NCBI RefSeq assembly: GCF_011806575.1
Contig: NZ_JAATOO010000002.1
Location: forward strand, 62,001 to 126,000
DNA: 64,000 bases
Source: Vibrio hepatarius
GTDB taxonomy: Bacteria; Pseudomonadota; Gammaproteobacteria; Enterobacterales; Vibrionaceae
Reading direction: 5' to 3'
Part shown: positions 54,393 to 64,000 of the stretch, piece by piece
Position numbering within the stretch: the first letter of the stretch is position 1
Layout: the number at the start of each line of letters is the position of its first letter
Program-made: the position numbers and the translations under genes
The notes under the pieces: model-generated
Database searches by the model: none
What the model was told of the DNA's origin: nothing
The model's input: the letters and a program-made list of their open reading frames with translations, nothing else

Positions 54393-55523
54393 ATGAAGAT
54401 AGTTATTGCACCTGATTCTTTTAAAGAAAGTCTGTCCGCAATGGAAGTGGCGACATGTATCGAAAAAGGATTTAAACAAGTCTTTCCTCACGCAGACTAT
54501 GTCAAAGTTCCGATGGCAGACGGCGGTGAAGGTACGGTGCAATCCCTAGTGGATGCAACGGGTGGCCGAATTGTCACTTGCCAAGTAACAGGTCCACTAG
54601 GGCAGCCTGTTGAAGGGTTTTATGGTCTACTCGGTGACGGCGATACCGCCGTCATCGAAATGGCCGCAGCTTCGGGTCTGCATTTGGTACCACCAGCCAA
54701 CAGAAACCCGTTAATCACTACCTCATTCGGTACAGGGGAATTGATTCAAGCTGCATTAGAGCAAAACGTAAAACGTATCATTGTAGGGTTAGGTGGCAGT
54801 GCCACTAACGATGCGGGTCTGGGCATGTTGCAAGCATTGGGGGCTCAATGCTCAGACGCACAAGGTTTTGCTTTACCTGCTGGCGGGGCTGCGCTCAACA
54901 GCCTTGCGGCAATCGACCTTTCAACGCTGGACGATCGTCTTCAACACGTCGAACTCTTGGTTGCGTGTGACGTGGATAACCCGCTTTGTGGCGCTCACGG
55001 CGCCTCAGCGATCTTTGGTCCGCAGAAAGGCGCTACACCAGAAATGGTTGAGACCCTCGATAACGCGCTGAGCCAGTTTGCTAACGTAGTAAAGAGTGAT
55101 CTCAATAAAGATATTCTTCAGTTATCTGGCGGTGGCGCTGCAGGTGGTATGGGCGCGGCTTTAGTTGGCGTGCTAAACGCTGAACTTCAGCCGGGTGTGG
55201 ATATCGTTATCGAGGCGCTCAAACTCGATAGCTTAGTGCAAGACGCCGATCTGGTGATCACTGGTGAAGGTCGCATCGACAGCCAGACGATTCACGGAAA
55301 AACACCGATCGGCGTCGCTCGTACCGCCAAACGTTACGATAAGAAAGTTATCGCGATTGCGGGCTGCTTTACCCCCGATTATAGCGTGGTCCATGAACAC
55401 GGTTTGGATGCTGTCTTTGCTATCGTTAACCGCTCGGTTGATCTCGCGACGGCACTGCAAGAAGCCGAGCTCAATCTACAGCAAACGTCACGCAATATCG
55501 CCACCTTGCTTAAACTCGCATAA
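54393..55523 (+). CDS. Glycerate 2-kinase (GarK/GlxK family)
   Basis: Phosphorylates D-glycerate to 2-phosphoglycerate, which enters lower glycolysis. 376 residues. Family features: MKIVIAPDSFKESLSA at the N-terminus, ADGGEGTVQSLVDATGG, IIVGLGGSATNDAGLGMLQALG, and LVITGEGRIDSQTIHGKTP. Ten bp after the permease with AGAGAG as ribosome site, so the two form one operon under CdaR. I cannot tell GarK from GlxK by eye, so no symbol is given. Confidence 0.92.
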   Translation: MKIVIAPDSFKESLSAMEVATCIEKGFKQVFPHADYVKVPMADGGEGTVQSLVDATGGRIVTCQVTGPLGQPVEGFYGLLGDGDTAVIEMAAASGLHLVPPANRNPLITTSFGTGELIQAALEQNVKRIIVGLGGSATNDAGLGMLQALGAQCSDAQGFALPAGGAALNSLAAIDLSTLDDRLQHVELLVACDVDNPLCGAHGASAIFGPQKGATPEMVETLDNALSQFANVVKSDLNKDILQLSGGGAAGGMGAALVGVLNAELQPGVDIVIEALKLDSLVQDADLVITGEGRIDSQTIHGKTPIGVARTAKRYDKKVIAIAGCFTPDYSVVHEHGLDAVFAIVNRSVDLATALQEAELNLQQTSRNIATLLKLA

Positions 55524-55550
55524 CCAAGCGTACAGTCAACCAATACAACA

Positions 55551-55578
55551 AAAGCCACTGAGTTCAGTGGTTTTTTTC
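55551..55578 (+). terminator. Terminator after the glycerate kinase
   Basis: CCACTG-AGTT-CAGTGG stem flanked by A and T runs, ending in T7. Confidence 0.88.
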
Positions 55579-55660
55579 TTGCCTCAATTCACCTATATAA
55601 GCTTTGCTCAACCACCGTTTAAATGGCTACTAACTTCTACTCGACCTATCGATAAACAAT

Positions 55661-55687
55661 AAAAAAACCGCCGATTTTCATCGGCGG
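55661..55687 (-). terminator. Terminator after acnB
   Basis: CCGCCGA / TCGGCGG stem with a 6-nt loop, then T7 on the minus strand. Confidence 0.88.
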
Positions 55688-55718
55688 CTTTAACGATTAC
55701 GAGTTATCTATCCTGAGC

Positions 55719-58316
55719 TTAAGCTGGCTCTTGGAAGATCACCGTGTCCGCTTTCTTGGTGTACTGATCCATCTTGTGGAAGTTCAAGTAACGGTAAGTA
55801 TCTGCTGCTGTCGCGTTGATCTTCGCCGCAAACTCTAGGTACTCTTCCTTAGTTGGAATACGACCTAGGATTGCACCTACTGCCGCTAGCTCTGCAGAAG
55901 ATAGGTAAACATTCGCACCTGTACCCAGACGGTTCGGGAAGTTACGCGTTGAGGTCGACATTACTGTCGCTTTGTCTGCTACGCGAGCTTGGTTACCCAT
56001 ACATAGTGAACATCCTGGCGTTTCGATACGAACACCAGCACGGCCGTAGATACCGTAGTAACCTTCTTCCGTTAGCTGATCGCGGTCCATCTTAGTTGGC
56101 GGAGCCACCCATAGGCGCGTATCCAGTGAACCACCCCATTGCTCAAGCAGTTTACCTGCTGCGCGGAAGTGACCGATGTTGGTCATACATGAACCGATGA
56201 AGACTTCATCGATTTGTGTACCTTGAACTTCTGAAAGTAGACGTGCGTCATCTGGGTCATTTGGCGCACATAGGATTGGCTCGTTGATTTCCGCTAGGTC
56301 AATCTCGATCACGTGCGCGTATTCTGCGTCTGCGTCCGCTTCCATTAGCTCTGGATTATCCAACCACTCTTGCATCGCAGTGATACGACGCTCGATAGTA
56401 CGACGGTCACCGTAACCTTCAGAGATCATCCACTTAAGCATAGTGATGTTCGAGTTTAGGTACTCTTCGATCGACTCTTGAGACAGCTTAACCGTACAAC
56501 CTGCTGCTGAACGCTCTGCTGACGCATCTGAAAGCTCAAACGCTTGCTCAACGGTTAGGTGTTCAACACCTTCGATCTCTAGCACACGGCCTGAGAATTC
56601 GTTGATCTTACCCGCTTTCTCAACCGTTAGTAGACCTTGCTTGATACCGTAGTAAGGGATTGCATGTACGAGGTCACGTAGCGTGATACCCGGCTGCATT
56701 TCACCTTTAAAGCGAACCAAGATTGACTCTGGCATATCTAGCGGCATAACACCTGTCGCGGCAGCGAAGGCAACCAGACCAGAACCTGCTGGGAATGAGA
56801 TACCTAGTGGGAAACGAGTATGCGAGTCACCACCTGTACCTACAGTATCAGGCAGAAGCATACGGTTTAGCCACGAGTGGATAACACCGTCACCCGGACG
56901 TAGAGATACACCGCCACGGTTCATGATGAAGTCAGGCAATGTGTGGTGAGTGTTCACGTCAACTGGTTTCGGGTAAGCCGATGTGTGACAGAAAGACTGC
57001 ATCACTAGGTCTGCTGAGAAGCCAAGACACGCAAGGTCTTTAAGCTCATCACGCGTCATAGGACCCGTGGTATCCTGAGAACCAACCGTAGTCATCTTAG
57101 GCTCACAGTAAGTACCTGGACGAACACCTTCTACACCACACGCTTTACCCACCATCTTCTGAGCAAGCGAGTAACCTTTGCCTGTATCAGCAACGTCACC
57201 TGGTTTACGGAAGATATCAGTAGGCTCTAGACCTAGAGACTGGCGAGCTTTGTCTGTCAGACCACGACCAATGATCAGTGGGATGCGACCACCAGCACGT
57301 ACTTCGTCGATCAGTACGTCTGTTTTGAGTTTGAACGTAGCCAGTACTTCACCTGTTTCGTGGTTACATACTTTGCCTTCAAATGGGTAAACGTCAATCA
57401 CTTCGCCCATATTCAACTTAGATACGTCAACTTCGATTGGTAGTGCGCCCGCATCTTCCATGGTGTTAAAGAAGATAGGTGCAATCTTGCCACCCAGTAC
57501 GTAACCGCCTGCGCGTTTGTTTGGTACGTTAGGGATATCATCACCCATGAACCAAAGCACTGAGTTAGTTGCAGATTTACGAGAAGAACCAGTACCAACT
57601 ACGTCACCAACGTACACCAATTGATGGCCTTTCGCTTGTAGCTCTTCGATCTGTTTGATTGGACCGATGCTACCAGGCTGGTCTGGGTTGATACCGTCAC
57701 GCTCGTTCTTAAGCATCGCAAGTGCGTGAACTGGGATATCAGGACGAGACCATGCGTCTGGTGCTGGAGACAAGTCATCGGTGTTAGTCTCACCCGTTAC
57801 CTTGAACACGGTCAAAGTGATCTTTTCTTGTAGCTCAGGCTTAGATAGGAACCATTCCGCATCAGCCCAAGATTGTAGAACTTGTTGTGCAAACGCATTG
57901 CCTGCTTTCGCTTTCTCTTCAACATCGTAGAAAGCATCGAACATAAGCAGAGTATGAGATAGCGCTTTTGCAGCGATTGGAGCTAGTGCATCGTCATCCA
58001 ATAGATCAACCAGTGGTGCGATGTTGTAGCCACCTTGCATTGTACCTAGAAGTTGTGCTGCTTTTTCACGGCTAACTAACGGAGAAGAGACTTCACCTTT
58101 TGCAACTGCGGTCAGGAAACCTGCTTTAACATACGCAGCTTCATCTACACCAGGTGGAATACGGTTCTCTAGAAGATCAAGAAGAAACTCTTCTTCACCT
58201 TGAGGGGGATTTTTAAGAAGTTCCACAAGGCCTGCAACTTGCTCGGCATCTAGTGGTTTAGGAACAACTCCTTCAGCAGCACGCTCTTCGACGTGTTTAC
58301 GGTAGGCTTCAAGCAC
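55719..58316 (-). CDS. acnB: Bifunctional aconitate hydratase 2 / 2-methylisocitrate dehydratase
   Basis: Main TCA-cycle aconitase, interconverting citrate and isocitrate; the apo form binds mRNA. 865 residues, the E. coli AcnB length and domain order (N-terminal HEAT-like domain, swivel domain with [13 protein letters not shown], then the catalytic domains). Cluster ligands are in GSCMTN and [10 protein letters not shown]. The start is GTG ([15 protein letters not shown]), with AGAGGAAAA as ribosome site, and no ATG nearby fits better. About 300 bp of noncoding DNA lie upstream. Confidence 0.96.
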   Translation of the reverse strand: MLEAYRKHVEERAAEGVVPKPLDAEQVAGLVELLKNPPQGEEEFLLDLLENRIPPGVDEAAYVKAGFLTAVAKGEVSSPLVSREKAAQLLGTMQGGYNIAPLVDLLDDDALAPIAAKALSHTLLMFDAFYDVEEKAKAGNAFAQQVLQSWADAEWFLSKPELQEKITLTVFKVTGETNTDDLSPAPDAWSRPDIPVHALAMLKNERDGINPDQPGSIGPIKQIEELQAKGHQLVYVGDVVGTGSSRKSATNSVLWFMGDDIPNVPNKRAGGYVLGGKIAPIFFNTMEDAGALPIEVDVSKLNMGEVIDVYPFEGKVCNHETGEVLATFKLKTDVLIDEVRAGGRIPLIIGRGLTDKARQSLGLEPTDIFRKPGDVADTGKGYSLAQKMVGKACGVEGVRPGTYCEPKMTTVGSQDTTGPMTRDELKDLACLGFSADLVMQSFCHTSAYPKPVDVNTHHTLPDFIMNRGGVSLRPGDGVIHSWLNRMLLPDTVGTGGDSHTRFPLGISFPAGSGLVAFAAATGVMPLDMPESILVRFKGEMQPGITLRDLVHAIPYYGIKQGLLTVEKAGKINEFSGRVLEIEGVEHLTVEQAFELSDASAERSAAGCTVKLSQESIEEYLNSNITMLKWMISEGYGDRRTIERRITAMQEWLDNPELMEADADAEYAHVIEIDLAEINEPILCAPNDPDDARLLSEVQGTQIDEVFIGSCMTNIGHFRAAGKLLEQWGGSLDTRLWVAPPTKMDRDQLTEEGYYGIYGRAGVRIETPGCSLCMGNQARVADKATVMSTSTRNFPNRLGTGANVYLSSAELAAVGAILGRIPTKEEYLEFAAKINATAADTYRYLNFHKMDQYTKKADTVIFQEPA

Positions 58317-58614
58317 GACTTTTTCCTCTCATTGCGGCTCCTCCCCTTTATTGCTATTTATTCAAAGAATAAGGGAGTGAGCATCCTTGGAAACTTGGCT
58401 CTCCTTGCCATATTTTTCATTCAATTTGAGTGAGAAACAGCGCCAGAGAGGCCAAACTGTGGGCAGTAGAATAGCAAATTTAACCTATAATTAAAATCTC
58501 ATCATTTTGACCAACATAGCAACTTAAGACTAAAGTTTTATGATTTTCACTCACTTATCATGGCGATTCCCGCTAGGTAAGAATAACAACCCAGTAACGA
58601 GAATCGCGTCTTAA
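58317..58614 (-). promoter_or_regulatory. acnB upstream region
   Basis: 298 bp with no credible gene. On the minus strand an extended -10 (TGCTATTCT, box at 58468-58473) would give a leader of about 150 nt. The 58500-58560 part is AT-rich and includes a TATAAT-like box. I see no clear operator. Confidence 0.4.
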
Positions 58615-60909
58615 TTACTTAAATGTGGTACCGATGATCAAGTAAATCGAATCGTAGCGTTGTTCGGTACGACCATAACCAAACATGATTGGCCCAATTG
58701 GTGAGTCAATCCCCGTAAAGACCGAACCCGCAGCGTATAGCGGCGCTTCATTCAACGCAATATCCGTATCGGACCAGACACCACCATACTCAATCGAACC
58801 GCCTAAATAGAATGGCGAAGTAAACAAACCAAAGTCGTTATCGAACCATTTATAGCGATAAATTAAGCTGCCAAAGACTTTGTTACTTCCGATTAGACTG
58901 TTTCTTGGAATACCGGACAGGTGAAGAAAGCCACCAATCGAGTGCGGATCAATAGGCACCGACGACTCTTCGTTCTCCACCATACCCACGTCCATATTTG
59001 CGACCAAAGTATGGCGAGAAAAGCTGCGCGCCGCTTTCAACTTTGCGTGTAACTCGTGGGAGATGTCATCGCTACTCTCGTCTTCGATATCTCCCGAACT
59101 GCTGCTTCGGTCGCGCGACATAAGATAACCGAGATTAAAATAGACGCCCTTAGTAGGCAGCATATAGTTATCCAAGGTATCGATACGATAGTTGATAAAG
59201 GCGCCGAGTCTGTCGTAATTAACATCACCCAAAGTCGGCAACGTCGAAAACGCACCTCGACCATCGGTGTATCGCATCCCGACTTTTAGCTCTTCCCATA
59301 AGGTTCGCTGATAACCAAACGCTAACTCAGTTTCCCACTCGGTATAGGAGACGGGTAAGAAATCTTTTGAGGCGCTAAGACTGGTGTCATCAAATCCTGA
59401 CACAGGAGCATTACGGCTATTATCGCTATAAGAAAGTCCCAGTGTCATGAAGGTTTTCTGCCCTGAGAAAAACGGGCTGTACAACTCGCCTTCAATCAAC
59501 TTATCGGTACCCATTTCTAGGTTGGTACGGAATTCAGCACCGTGGCGATTCAGGTCGGTAAAGTTGGTCGAGATGCCTATCGAATATTGGCTATCGGTAT
59601 TGAAGTCATCCTCTAAGAAGAATCGAAAATTAACGTAATTCGGTCCCCAAGACTTCTCATTGACATCCACAATCAGTGTGTCTTGCCCGTCAACTTCCGC
59701 ATAGCGGTAGGTGATCAACTCAAAACGGTCCAACGCGTACAAGTCTAGTACGCTCTTTTCCGCTTCTGCTGCGGTGTAGATATTGCCAGCTTCTAGGTTA
59801 AGGCGGTTTTCTAACAAGGTGTCGGTATAGTGGGTATTGTTGTTGATGATGACTTTGTCGACTTCGATCTCATCACCGTAGCGCAGCTTACGGCGAGCGT
59901 CTTCTTTATCGTCGATGTACTGCTGATATTCAGCGCTCGACAAACTGTAGCGTTGCAAAAGTGCTCGGTTCTGCATCGCGATCTGATAACCTTTTTTAAA
60001 GGCTTCCGGCATGCGGTCAAACTCAGTTGTCTCCATATCCGCCACATTCGGGCGCAAGAATACATCGGCGTCTGTCAGCGTTTCGGCCTGACGCGACGTA
60101 CTACTACGGACAAGATAATTAGAGAGCTGGTCCGCGACGGTAAACAAGGTGGTAAAGTCTTCTTCACCTTTGTATGCGGTACTAATATCTACGGCGACAA
60201 CAACGTCGGCTCCCAATTCACGAGCGACATCCACTGGCATGTTATTGGTCACACCGCCATCCACCAGCATACGTCCGTCAAGGCGGTAGGGTGGCAAAGC
60301 GCCCGGCACCGACATGCTGGCCATCATCGCATCCACGAGATAGCCGTCGCCGATAACCACAGGCTCTAACTCGACAATGTCGGTTGCGACAGAGCGATAA
60401 GGGATAGCGAGTTCGTCAAATGAAGCAAAAGGTGGCAAGTTACCCGTCGTTTCACGCAGGATACGCAGCATACCTTGACCTTGTACGATACCTTTGGAGC
60501 CACGGACTTCACCCCAACGTAAACCCAAATCTGTCGTTAATTGGTAACGGTCTTCGTATTCTTTGTCGCGAACACGGCGGTCACTGCGGTTCACTCTATC
60601 GCGGTAACCGCTGTTCCAATCCACGGTATCGACAAAACTTTCGATTTCATCCGCGCTCAGGCCTGTCGCGTACATCCCACCGACATACGCGCCCATACTG
60701 GTACCAGTGATGTAGTCGACCGGGACTCGCAATTCTTCCAGCGCCTTTAGCACGCCGATGTGCGCTGCACCTTTTGCGCCACCGCCAGCCAATACCACGG
60801 CGACTTTTTTACGTGGAGGCTGCTCTGGTGATTCTTGTTGTTCGCTGGCTGACACTTTGTGGGTGACCAATGTGGTACACGCTAACATCAGCCCAAGCAA
60901 TTTATACAT
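58615..60909 (-). CDS. Patatin-like phospholipase fused to an outer-membrane barrel (type Vd)
   Basis: 764 residues. Signal peptide to about 22 (KVSA-SEQQ), patatin domain about 34-320, a POTRA-like domain about 340-420, and a C-terminal 16-strand surface-antigen (Omp85-like) barrel. The Ser-Asp dyad is intact: oxyanion loop GGGAKG, Ser71 in GTSMG, Asp217 in DGG. This is the plan of P. aeruginosa PlpD and other type Vd secreted lipases. It does not show that the passenger is released, because no obvious cleavage linker is seen. Likely phospholipase A1/A2 activity. It lies between acnB and mrcB in its own unit. Confidence 0.85.
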   Translation of the reverse strand: MYKLLGLMLACTTLVTHKVSASEQQESPEQPPRKKVAVVLAGGGAKGAAHIGVLKALEELRVPVDYITGTSMGAYVGGMYATGLSADEIESFVDTVDWNSGYRDRVNRSDRRVRDKEYEDRYQLTTDLGLRWGEVRGSKGIVQGQGMLRILRETTGNLPPFASFDELAIPYRSVATDIVELEPVVIGDGYLVDAMMASMSVPGALPPYRLDGRMLVDGGVTNNMPVDVARELGADVVVAVDISTAYKGEEDFTTLFTVADQLSNYLVRSSTSRQAETLTDADVFLRPNVADMETTEFDRMPEAFKKGYQIAMQNRALLQRYSLSSAEYQQYIDDKEDARRKLRYGDEIEVDKVIINNNTHYTDTLLENRLNLEAGNIYTAAEAEKSVLDLYALDRFELITYRYAEVDGQDTLIVDVNEKSWGPNYVNFRFFLEDDFNTDSQYSIGISTNFTDLNRHGAEFRTNLEMGTDKLIEGELYSPFFSGQKTFMTLGLSYSDNSRNAPVSGFDDTSLSASKDFLPVSYTEWETELAFGYQRTLWEELKVGMRYTDGRGAFSTLPTLGDVNYDRLGAFINYRIDTLDNYMLPTKGVYFNLGYLMSRDRSSSSGDIEDESSDDISHELHAKLKAARSFSRHTLVANMDVGMVENEESSVPIDPHSIGGFLHLSGIPRNSLIGSNKVFGSLIYRYKWFDNDFGLFTSPFYLGGSIEYGGVWSDTDIALNEAPLYAAGSVFTGIDSPIGPIMFGYGRTEQRYDSIYLIIGTTFK

Positions 60910-60981
60910 CCCAGAATTCCTTTCTTATTATATTGGTGTCGATACACACCAGTTTCACGCGCTGATTCTTTTTGACTCGCT

Positions 60982-63357
60982 TTACCAAGTAAACAGTTTC
61001 TTTATCCACTCAACGGGTTGATTCTCGCAGTGCTGCTTAAACTCCCCATTGATATCCCAAACTGGCAACTTAAATGAGCTATGACAACTCAAGGCTAATT
61101 CCCCTTGGCTTGATTGCTTAAAGCCCACCGTACTGATCCCTTTTGGCCAAGGTAGCGTTAGTTTTTCTGGGATTCGATGCTTAAGGTAGTCGGCATAGAC
61201 TCTCAGCGCACCGCTCGCACCGGTCAACTTGGTCGACTTATTGTCATCACGCCCCAACCAAATCGTCGTCACCTCACGACCATCCACACCAACGAACCAG
61301 CTATCACGGGTATCGTTACTGGTGCCGTTTTTCCCCGCCAGTGCTGCCCAACCAAATTGTTGATTGAGGTAACGTCCAGTGCCCTCAAGTACGCCGCGTT
61401 TCATCGCATACGTCGTGAGCCACGCCGCTTGTTGATCGACGCTTTGATGAACTTTAGGTAACGATTGATACAGGACGTTGCCTTCTAGGTCAACGACTGA
61501 ACGTAGCGCCGACAACTCGGCTTTGCGTCCTGAGTTGGTGATGGTTTGATACATCTGCGCGACTTGGAACGGTGTTAGGGTAAAAGATCCCAGCAACATT
61601 GATGGTACTGGTTTGATCTCACTGCGATCCACGCCTAGTTTTTCCAAGGTATTCATCACGTTTGGGATGCCGAGCTGCACACCTAATTGAACCGTCGGTA
61701 CGTTGTAGGATTTCGCTAACGCCAGATACAGCGGCACATCACCTCGGTATTTACGGTCGTAGTTGCGCGGAGACCAGACCGACCCTTGACTGCCTTTCAA
61801 ACTGATCGGCTTGTCTTGTAATGTCGTCGCTAGATTGTATTTCTCTGGCTGCTCCAACGCCGTCAGATAGACAGCAGGCTTGACGAGCGATCCAATTTGA
61901 CGGCTGGCATTTAACGCACGGTTGAAACCATCGTAGCCCGTGCGCTTACCACCGACCATCGCACGAATTTCACCCGAGTGTCGATCGACAGCAATCGCCG
62001 CACCTTCCAACGATTTACCCGCGACTTTGCTCAGTTCAGGGATTTTCTTCGCGATGGCATTTTCCAGCTCTTGTTGCGATACCGGGTCGAGCGAGGTGAA
62101 GACTCTCAGTCCTTTTTCAGCCTGAAATGCTTCGCCCACTTTCTCTTTCAGTTCGATCTGCAACTGTTGGAAATAGGCTGGCTGCCTGCTGGCTATTTGT
62201 GGATTGTCTTGAATATCCAGAGGACGGCTCGCGGCCATGTCATACTCACTTGCGGTCAGCAAGTTTTGCTGCATCATCAGGCGCAGCACTAAATCACGAC
62301 GCTCCCTCGCACGCTCTGGGTAACGCACTGGGTTGTAATAAGAGGGTCCCTTCACCATCCCGACCAGCAACGCAAGTTGGTCGATGCGCAGCTCTTGCAC
62401 TGGCTGACCAAAGTACAAACGCGATGCCAAACCAAAGCCATGAATCGCTTCGCCGCGACTTTGGCCTAAGTACACTTCGTTTAGGTAAGCTTCGAGAATG
62501 CGGTCTTTGCTGTATCGATAATCCAAAATAAGCGCAATGTATGCTTCGCGGATCTTACGCCACAAGGTCCGGTCGCTGGATAAGAACAGGTTTTTAGCCA
62601 ACTGCTGGGTTAAAGTACTGCCGCCTTGTACGGTACGTCCAGCCTTGACGTTTGCCACCATCGCGCGAGCAATCGCAAACGGCGACACGCCATCGTGCTG
62701 ATAAAAATCGCGGTCTTCGGTCACCAGCAAAGCATCAACCATCACTTCTGGGAATTGGTCACGGCGCAGGAACAGACGCTGCTCGTCCTGATTCTTTTCC
62801 AACATGCCCAGCATCTTAGGCTCAATTCGCAAATAGCCTAAGTCACCTTTCTTATCCAAAGACTGGATACGTTGCAGACCACTTTGGTCAAAGTGCAGCA
62901 TGATACGACGGTCAGGTTCAGGTCCATCGGTAAACTCAAACGGACGACGGATAAGCTCGATCTTGCTTGACGATGAAGAGTATTCACCAGCGTAGCGAGG
63001 CTGACGCACCTTGCGGTAGTTCAGTACATCAAGCTCATTGCGCACTTCCTGAATAGAAATCGAGTCGCCCGGCGCAAGGTTTAGAATCCTCGCGTACACC
63101 ACGGTTGGCAATGAGAACAGTTGCCCATCGAAGCGCTGGCGTACAACGCTGTCTAGGTAGATACCGACAAACAACAAAATCGCGAAGCCAGCCAATCCGA
63201 CTTTCCAGCCGATACTCCAAAGCTTCTTCAACCACACGCGTTGGTTAGATTTGTTTGGTGAACGTTTTGGCGATTTGGTCTTACGTTTACGAGCGGGCTT
63301 CTTAGCGGTGGTCGCCTTCTTAGTCTTATTGCCCGTTGTGGTCGTTTTTTTGGTCAT
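60982..63357 (-). CDS. mrcB: Bifunctional penicillin-binding protein 1B
   Basis: Class A PBP that polymerises and cross-links peptidoglycan. 791 residues. A Lys/Arg-rich cytoplasmic tail (1-47), membrane helix about 51-68, UB2H domain, glycosyltransferase with catalytic TEDRDFYQHDG and GGSTLTQQLAKN, and transpeptidase with Ser490-Leu-Val-Lys493, the KSYN box and KNG at 676-678. The last box is KTG in most class A PBPs. The ATG overlaps the hrpB stop (ATGA). Confidence 0.94.
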   Translation of the reverse strand: MTKKTTTTGNKTKKATTAKKPARKRKTKSPKRSPNKSNQRVWLKKLWSIGWKVGLAGFAILLFVGIYLDSVVRQRFDGQLFSLPTVVYARILNLAPGDSISIQEVRNELDVLNYRKVRQPRYAGEYSSSSSKIELIRRPFEFTDGPEPDRRIMLHFDQSGLQRIQSLDKKGDLGYLRIEPKMLGMLEKNQDEQRLFLRRDQFPEVMVDALLVTEDRDFYQHDGVSPFAIARAMVANVKAGRTVQGGSTLTQQLAKNLFLSSDRTLWRKIREAYIALILDYRYSKDRILEAYLNEVYLGQSRGEAIHGFGLASRLYFGQPVQELRIDQLALLVGMVKGPSYYNPVRYPERARERRDLVLRLMMQQNLLTASEYDMAASRPLDIQDNPQIASRQPAYFQQLQIELKEKVGEAFQAEKGLRVFTSLDPVSQQELENAIAKKIPELSKVAGKSLEGAAIAVDRHSGEIRAMVGGKRTGYDGFNRALNASRQIGSLVKPAVYLTALEQPEKYNLATTLQDKPISLKGSQGSVWSPRNYDRKYRGDVPLYLALAKSYNVPTVQLGVQLGIPNVMNTLEKLGVDRSEIKPVPSMLLGSFTLTPFQVAQMYQTITNSGRKAELSALRSVVDLEGNVLYQSLPKVHQSVDQQAAWLTTYAMKRGVLEGTGRYLNQQFGWAALAGKNGTSNDTRDSWFVGVDGREVTTIWLGRDDNKSTKLTGASGALRVYADYLKHRIPEKLTLPWPKGISTVGFKQSSQGELALSCHSSFKLPVWDINGEFKQHCENQPVEWIKKLFTW

Positions 63358-64000
63358 GAATTCAACTGTCGCTTAGTCTTGTTAGTAGCCACATGGCTAG
63401 AAGGATCGTCTGGCCAAACATGCTTGGGATAGCGGCCTTTCATCTCTTTTTGCACTTCCTTGTAAGCGCCGCTCCAGAAACTGGCAAGGTCACGAGTCAC
63501 CTGCAACGGTCTTTGCGCCGGAGACAACAGCTCCAACACCAATGTTTTTCTTCCTTGTGCAATCGTCGGAGAGCTCTGCTCACCAAAGACCTCTTGCATC
63601 CGGACAGATAAAATGGGTTCCTGTCCTTGTTGGTAACGGATCTTTTTGTTCGATCCGGTTGGCACCTGATAATGCGTCGGCAGCCATTGGTCAATGTCTT
63701 GGTTGAGCGGCCAACCAATGTACGCCATTAAAGCTTGGCTAAGGTCGACCTTGCTCAGGCCTTTCACGGAGTTGATACCGTTTAAATAAGGCTCAAGCCA
63801 TAGGGTTAAATTGTCTAACAGCGCGTCGTCATCCAGCCTCGGCCAGTCATGCTCAGGTAACCAGTCTTTCGCGCAACGCAGGCGTTCGAGCGTTTCAAGG
63901 CTATTCGTTGTCCAATTTAATACCGAAAGCCCTTTGCGGCGAACGAAATTGAGTAAAGCTTCGGTCATTTTTTCGCTAGACGGTTCAGGCAGCGACTGCT
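63354..64000 (-). CDS. hrpB: ATP-dependent helicase HrpB (5' part outside window)
   Basis: C-terminal portion of a DEAH-box helicase-like protein; the frame stays open to base 64000 with no start before it, so the motor domains are outside. About 215 residues are visible. The family's C-terminal domain is recognised by the ending segments LVLELLSPAQRPLQVTRDLASFW and YKEVQKEMKGRYPKHVWPDDP. The stop overlaps the mrcB ATG, the hrpB-mrcB arrangement of E. coli. An internal ATG at 63968 is not the true start. Confidence 0.93.
   Translation of the reverse strand, partial: QSLPEPSSEKMTEALLNFVRRKGLSVLNWTTNSLETLERLRCAKDWLPEHDWPRLDDDALLDNLTLWLEPYLNGINSVKGLSKVDLSQALMAYIGWPLNQDIDQWLPTHYQVPTGSNKKIRYQQGQEPILSVRMQEVFGEQSSPTIAQGRKTLVLELLSPAQRPLQVTRDLASFWSGAYKEVQKEMKGRYPKHVWPDDPSSHVATNKTKRQLNS

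Overview
The window is a stretch of chromosome from a marine Vibrio (Gammaproteobacteria). The evidence is an OmpU-type porin between greA and dacB, a ChiS-type hybrid kinase next to a complete chitin-oligosaccharide operon, an M23 endopeptidase of the ShyC type, and gene order that, as far as I recall it, follows the large chromosome of V. cholerae. Nearly all of it is dense core genome. I saw no rRNA, tRNA, CRISPR array, prophage, transposase or insertion sequence. The only repeat element I recognise is an ERIC-like unit between srmB and prfC.

Layout. 1-6.1 kb: the 3' part of srmB, then prfC, a GGDEF/EAL protein, rimI and holD. 6.1-12.1 kb: glmM, folP, ftsH and rlmE on the minus strand, divergent yhbY, and greA behind a leader terminator resembling the one that makes GraL RNA in E. 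coli. 12.1-17.9 kb: ompU with a long ToxR-type upstream region, dacB, tyrS and shyC. 17.9-22.3 kb: an RND efflux pump and its adaptor. 22.3-26.7 kb: erpA, hemL, an unannotated 39-residue membrane peptide, a PerM-like permease and rsmC.

26.8-45.4 kb is the functional centre: chiS, then a ten-gene run (cbp, two permeases, two ATPases, GH9, gspK, GH20, chbP, mutase). Together these import chitin oligosaccharides made in the periplasm, break them down in the cytosol by hydrolysis and phosphorolysis, and feed GlcN-6-P and GlcNAc-6-P into central metabolism. Repeated CGTTA/TAACG elements lie upstream of both chiS and cbp.

45.4-51.6 kb: an fbpABC ferric transporter with a Fur-like box, then glnK-amtB behind a sigma-54-type promoter, and yacL. 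51.7-55.5 kb: cdaR, a GntP-family permease and a glycerate kinase, a compact catabolic cassette with two matching operators, apparently inserted between yacL and acnB. 55.7-64 kb: acnB, a patatin-beta-barrel (type Vd) protein, mrcB (PBP1B) and the 3' part of hrpB.

No wholly new multi-gene system is evident. The best leads are regulatory: the long inverted repeat before chiS, the paired operators before the glycerate cassette, the greA leader terminator, and an element before glnK that reads both as a terminator and as an NtrC site. Four protein-level oddities also deserve attention: an RND pump without the usual proton-relay residues, PBP1B with KNG in place of KTG, the 39-residue peptide, and the type Vd patatin.
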